Below are positions 61,286 through 64,000 of a DNA stretch of 64,000 bases, one piece after another (the first letter of the stretch is position 1; every line of letters begins with the position of its first letter). The notes under the pieces were generated by a model. That model was not told the origin of the DNA. It worked only from the letters and a program-made list of their open reading frames with translations, and did no database searches. A program made the translations under genes and the position numbers. Origin of the DNA: Hwanghaeella sp964350445 (lineage in GTDB: Bacteria > Pseudomonadota > Alphaproteobacteria > UBA8366 > Aestuariispiraceae); NCBI GenBank assembly GCA_964350445.1, contig CAYGKA010000004.1, positions 62,001-126,000 on the forward strand. The letters run 5' to 3'.

Positions 61286-62419
61286 ATGGAAACCAGGGCG
61301 AGTTATACCATCGTCGGCGCCTTTGTGCTGGCCTTCATCATCGGCATCGTCGCGTCGATCGTCTGGCTTGCCGACGTTGAATTCGATACCGAAAACCAGC
61401 GTTACTACATCTATTTCGACGGCACCGTCACGGGATTGAAAACCGGCAACCCGGTCCGCTACCGAGGGATACCGGTCGGTATCGTCAATCAGATGGAGAT
61501 CAATCCAGACAATGTGGAGCAGGTCCGGGTCATGATCGAAGTGAACTCGGACACACCGATCAAGGAAGATGCCTCGGCCAGCCTGGAGTTCCAGGGGCTG
61601 ACCGGCGTGGCTTTCGTCCAGCTTACCGGCGGCACGAACGAAGCACCCACGTTGCGGGTCAAGCCCGGCGAAAAGTATCCGGTCATCCCTTCCACCCCAT
61701 CGCAGATCGAGGAATTGTTCGAAAAGGCGCCGGAACTGCTGAACCGGTTTATCGGGTTGGTAGACCGCGCGAACGAAATCCTGAGCACCGCGAACCAGCG
61801 CAATGTCGGCCAAATTCTGACCAATATGACGGAATTCACCGGCGCCCTGGCGGCAAGTTCCGACGATATCCAGCGCTTGCTGCGGGAAGGCGGGGATACG
61901 CTGACCCAAGTGAAGGGCACGGCGAAGGAGGCGGAGACCTTGATCGGCGCCTTTGCCGAGCGGAGCGAGTCCATCGCAGCCCTGGCCGAGAAAACCCTGA
62001 TAGACGTCGATGCCCTGGTGGTTGAGTCGGGAACCCTGGTGAGCACCGGGATCCCGGTCCTTGAACAGACGGGACGCACGATGGAAAAAGCAGAAGGTCT
62101 GGTGAATGACCTCAGGCCGCATGTGGGTCCGCTCGCCGAATCCGCCAAGATTTCTCTCGGCGAGTTCAACAAGATTGCGGAAGACTTGCGTTATGCAGCC
62201 CGCAATATAGGCAACGCGGCGAACGAAGCGGCGACCCTTATCGACACAAACGAGGACTCGCTGTCGGAATTCGCCAATAACGGACTGTACGAGTTCACGC
62301 AGTTGATTTCCGAATCGCGCATTCTGATCCAGGTATTAACGCGCATTTCCAACGAGTTGGAACGCGACCCGGCCCGATTCCTCTTCGGCGATCAATCGGA
62401 AGGTTTCCAAGCACAATGA
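61286..62419 (+). CDS. mlaD: MlaD/MCE-domain protein
   Basis: This 377-residue protein has one N-terminal membrane helix ('TIVGAFVLAFIIGIVASIVWLA' in part, about 8-28) and one MCE domain (about 38-115; 'GTVTGLKTGNPVRYRGIPVGIV'-type core). A long helical, coiled-coil tail reaches the C-terminus ('GRTMEKAEGLVNDLRPHVG'). The tail is longer than that of E. coli MlaD (183 residues), so it may form a longer channel, like the needle-type MCE proteins. It is in the operon with mlaE and mlaF. Confidence 0.92.
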   Translation: METRASYTIVGAFVLAFIIGIVASIVWLADVEFDTENQRYYIYFDGTVTGLKTGNPVRYRGIPVGIVNQMEINPDNVEQVRVMIEVNSDTPIKEDASASLEFQGLTGVAFVQLTGGTNEAPTLRVKPGEKYPVIPSTPSQIEELFEKAPELLNRFIGLVDRANEILSTANQRNVGQILTNMTEFTGALAASSDDIQRLLREGGDTLTQVKGTAKEAETLIGAFAERSESIAALAEKTLIDVDALVVESGTLVSTGIPVLEQTGRTMEKAEGLVNDLRPHVGPLAESAKISLGEFNKIAEDLRYAARNIGNAANEAATLIDTNEDSLSEFANNGLYEFTQLISESRILIQVLTRISNELERDPARFLFGDQSEGFQAQ

Positions 62420-62465
62420 TGCCCGTATTGACGCGAGAGCTTGAACGGTTGGTGGGGAGATTGAT

Positions 62466-63167
62466 ATGAGCCAGGCAGAATACATCGAACCGGACCATAG
62501 CGCGCGGATCGAAAGCCGGCCGAGCGATCGACGGGTTTTCGGCCGCACGATGATTGCCCTTTGCGCCACCGCCCTGCTGTTGACAGGGTGCGCCTTGAAA
62601 CTGCCCGGATCGGGCACGCCACCCCGTATTTTCGTGCTGTCTCCGAAAAGCACCTTCGACGCAGAATTGCCGGTCGTCGATTGGCAATTGCTGATCGACT
62701 CGCCCATCGCCGCAGCGGGTCTCAACTCTTCCCGCATAGCCCTGCGCCAAAGCCAGATCGAGTTGCAGTATTTCGCCAACGCGGCCTGGACGGACGCAGC
62801 GCCGAAGATGGTTCAACGCCTGTTGATCGAGTCCTTTGAGAATTCCGAGAAGATCGTTTCCGTTGGCCGTCAAGCCGTCGGTCTGCGTGCGGATTATATC
62901 CTGGCAACGGAACTGCGCGAATTTCAGGCGGAATACGAAGGCAAGACGGAAGGCCAGCCGCCCGACGTCCGCACGCGCGTCAACGCAAAGCTTGTTCAGA
63001 TGCCGTCGCGAACCATCGTCGCGTCCGTCACATACGACTATTTGATACCCGCGGAAGGGGCCGACCTTGTATCTATCGTGAAGGCTTTCGACCTGGCCTT
63101 GGGCAAGACATTGAAGCGGATCGTCGCCTGGGCCATTACCGAAGGCGAGAAAAACCGCGAAAACTAG
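62466..63167 (+). CDS. ABC-type transport auxiliary lipoprotein (PqiC/MlaC-position component)
   Basis: This 233-residue lipoprotein has a signal with lipobox 'LLLTGCALKL' (cysteine near residue 42), preceded by an unusually long 28-residue charged N-terminus. The body resembles the ABC-type transport auxiliary domain (PF03886), found at the end of Mla- or Pqi-type clusters in place of MlaC. The ATG at 62466 follows GGTGGGGAGA. It probably helps pass lipids to the outer membrane. A shorter start within the N-terminus is possible, such as Met29, near the hydrophobic segment. Confidence 0.85.
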   Translation: MSQAEYIEPDHSARIESRPSDRRVFGRTMIALCATALLLTGCALKLPGSGTPPRIFVLSPKSTFDAELPVVDWQLLIDSPIAAAGLNSSRIALRQSQIELQYFANAAWTDAAPKMVQRLLIESFENSEKIVSVGRQAVGLRADYILATELREFQAEYEGKTEGQPPDVRTRVNAKLVQMPSRTIVASVTYDYLIPAEGADLVSIVKAFDLALGKTLKRIVAWAITEGEKNREN

Positions 63168-63208
63168 CTTCGGCGTTGAACCTCAACCCGCAGCGGGAGC
63201 AGCCTGTC

Positions 63209-64000
63209 ATGTCGCATGTATTTCACAGAACCTCCAAAGGCGCCTTGCCGGTCGCGGCCAAGGGTGACGGGGTCTATATCGTCGATACGGAGGGGAAACG
63301 CTATCTCGACGCATCGGGCGGCGCCGCTGTGTCTTGCCTTGGCCACAGCCATCCGAAGGTGATCCAGGCAATCAAGGACCAAGTCGATGATTTGGCCTAT
63401 GCCCATACCGGCTTCTTCACCAATCCGGCATTGGAGGAACTCAGCGATCGCCTGATCGCCAATGCGCCCGGCGCCCTGCAGTATGTCTATATGGTTTCCG
63501 GTGGATCAGAGGCCATGGAGGCTGCGCTGAAGCTTGGCCGACAGTATTTTCTCGAAAAGGGCGAGCCCGAACGCCGCCATTTCATCGCACGCCGGCAGAG
63601 TTATCACGGGAACACGCTTGGCGCCCTGGCGGTGGGCGGCAACATGTGGCGGCGTGAGCAGTTCAATCCCATCCTGATCGATTCCAATTACGTCTCGCCC
63701 TGTTACGCCTACCGCGACAAGCGGCCGGACGAGACGCCCGAGGCTTACGGCCTTCGGATCGCCGATGAGTTGGATGAACGCATCCGGCAGTTGGGGCCCG
63801 AAACCGTCATTGGTTTCGTCGCCGAAACCGTGGTCGGCGCGACGGCCGGCGCCTTGCCCCCGACGGACGGTTACCTGAAACGCATCAGGGAAATTTGCGA
63901 CCGATACGGCATCCTGCTGATCCTTGACGAAGTGATGTGCGGCATGGGCCGGACCGGCACGATCTTCGCGTGCGAGCAGGACGGCGTCGCGCCCGACATT
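63209..64000 (+). CDS. Class III PLP-dependent aminotransferase (partial, N-terminal 264 residues)
   Basis: An open frame from ATG 63209 to the window end encodes an aspartate-aminotransferase-fold class III enzyme. It has 'GKRYLDASGGAAVSCLGHSHPKVIQAI', 'YMVSGGSEAMEAALKLGRQYF', 'YHGNTLGALAVGG' and 'ILLILDEVMCGMGRTG', the PLP-phosphate and ring-binding parts. The catalytic lysine lies beyond the window. CGGGAG precedes the start. The frame is complete in phase (792 bases) with no interruption. It lies 41 bases after the lipoprotein gene. The type covers transaminases for omega-amino acids, amines and pyruvate. Confidence 0.9.
   Translation, partial: MSHVFHRTSKGALPVAAKGDGVYIVDTEGKRYLDASGGAAVSCLGHSHPKVIQAIKDQVDDLAYAHTGFFTNPALEELSDRLIANAPGALQYVYMVSGGSEAMEAALKLGRQYFLEKGEPERRHFIARRQSYHGNTLGALAVGGNMWRREQFNPILIDSNYVSPCYAYRDKRPDETPEAYGLRIADELDERIRQLGPETVIGFVAETVVGATAGALPPTDGYLKRIREICDRYGILLILDEVMCGMGRTGTIFACEQDGVAPDI

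Noticed and set aside
1..64000. CRISPR array, prophage, insertion sequence, tRNA or rRNA genes
   Set aside because: No regularly spaced repeats, integrase or transposase motifs, or tRNA-like cloverleaf were noticed in intergenic regions; a dedicated scan was not possible.

Overview
This window is a stretch of bacterial chromosome, roughly 60% GC by eye and densely coded on both strands, with no rRNA, tRNA, insertion sequence, CRISPR array or phage gene that I could see. Several markers point to an alphaproteobacterium, probably a free-living heterotroph of the Rhodospirillales type: a GapR/DUF2312 protein, a DUF1244 protein, the imuA-imuB-dnaE2 mutasome preceded by the alphaproteobacterial LexA pattern GTTC-N7-GTTC, a short PutA with a divergent Lrp-type regulator, and a STAS-MlaE/MlaF/MlaD/lipoprotein cluster. 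The genus cannot be fixed from this sequence alone.

Layout. 1-5.4 kb: tail of an indolepyruvate ferredoxin oxidoreductase, a strong terminator, a cupredoxin plus GGDEF/EAL pair, gapR, a lone TAXI-type binding protein, and DUF1244. 5.5-7.5 kb: a YbdK-like carboxylate-amine ligase paired with an N-formylglutamate amidohydrolase. 7.6-13.3 kb: a small HTH-like protein, a FadR/GntR regulator with its own apparent operator, an MFS transporter, a 2-hydroxyacid dehydrogenase and ettA. 13.4-20.5 kb: hspQ, an acyl-CoA synthetase, an EamA transporter, a DsbA-fold isomerase, a nucleoside hydrolase, a leucine-type dehydrogenase with a structured leader, and a GFA protein. 20.5-24.8 kb: an iron region (fbpA-fbpB and a di-heme oxidoreductase) with Fur-like palindromes. 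24.8-28.6 kb: putA/putR. 28.7-37.6 kb: asparagine synthase, glycosyltransferase, SDR, EamA transporter, TPP enzyme, acetyltransferase, a GT-A-like unknown and a GNAT enzyme. 37.7-43.5 kb: SOS mutagenesis operon. 43.5-51.6 kb: acetamidase, amine/amino-acid oxidase, TDT-family membrane protein, pyrE, and a peptide-type ABC importer lacking ATPases. 51.8-58.5 kb: a LapB/LapC-like type I secretion pair with a low-complexity protein in front, followed by an amidase and a tiny membrane protein. 58.5-64 kb: apt, the Mla-type lipid transport cluster, and the start of a class III aminotransferase.

Much of the window concerns use of amino acids, amides and peptides (putA, leucine dehydrogenase, amine oxidase, acetamidase, amidase, aminotransferase, peptide importer). 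Three importers are incomplete (TAXI protein without TRAP membrane subunits, Fbp without FbpC, Dpp-like without DppDF), so partner subunits must lie elsewhere.

The most interesting items are the cupredoxin/GGDEF-EAL pair, the LapB-like exporter with its long disordered N-terminus and its candidate partner protein, the perfect 15-bp inverted repeat before the peptide importer, the leucine dehydrogenase leader, and the GCS2-like ligase/formylglutamate hydrolase pair. None of these proves a new system by itself.
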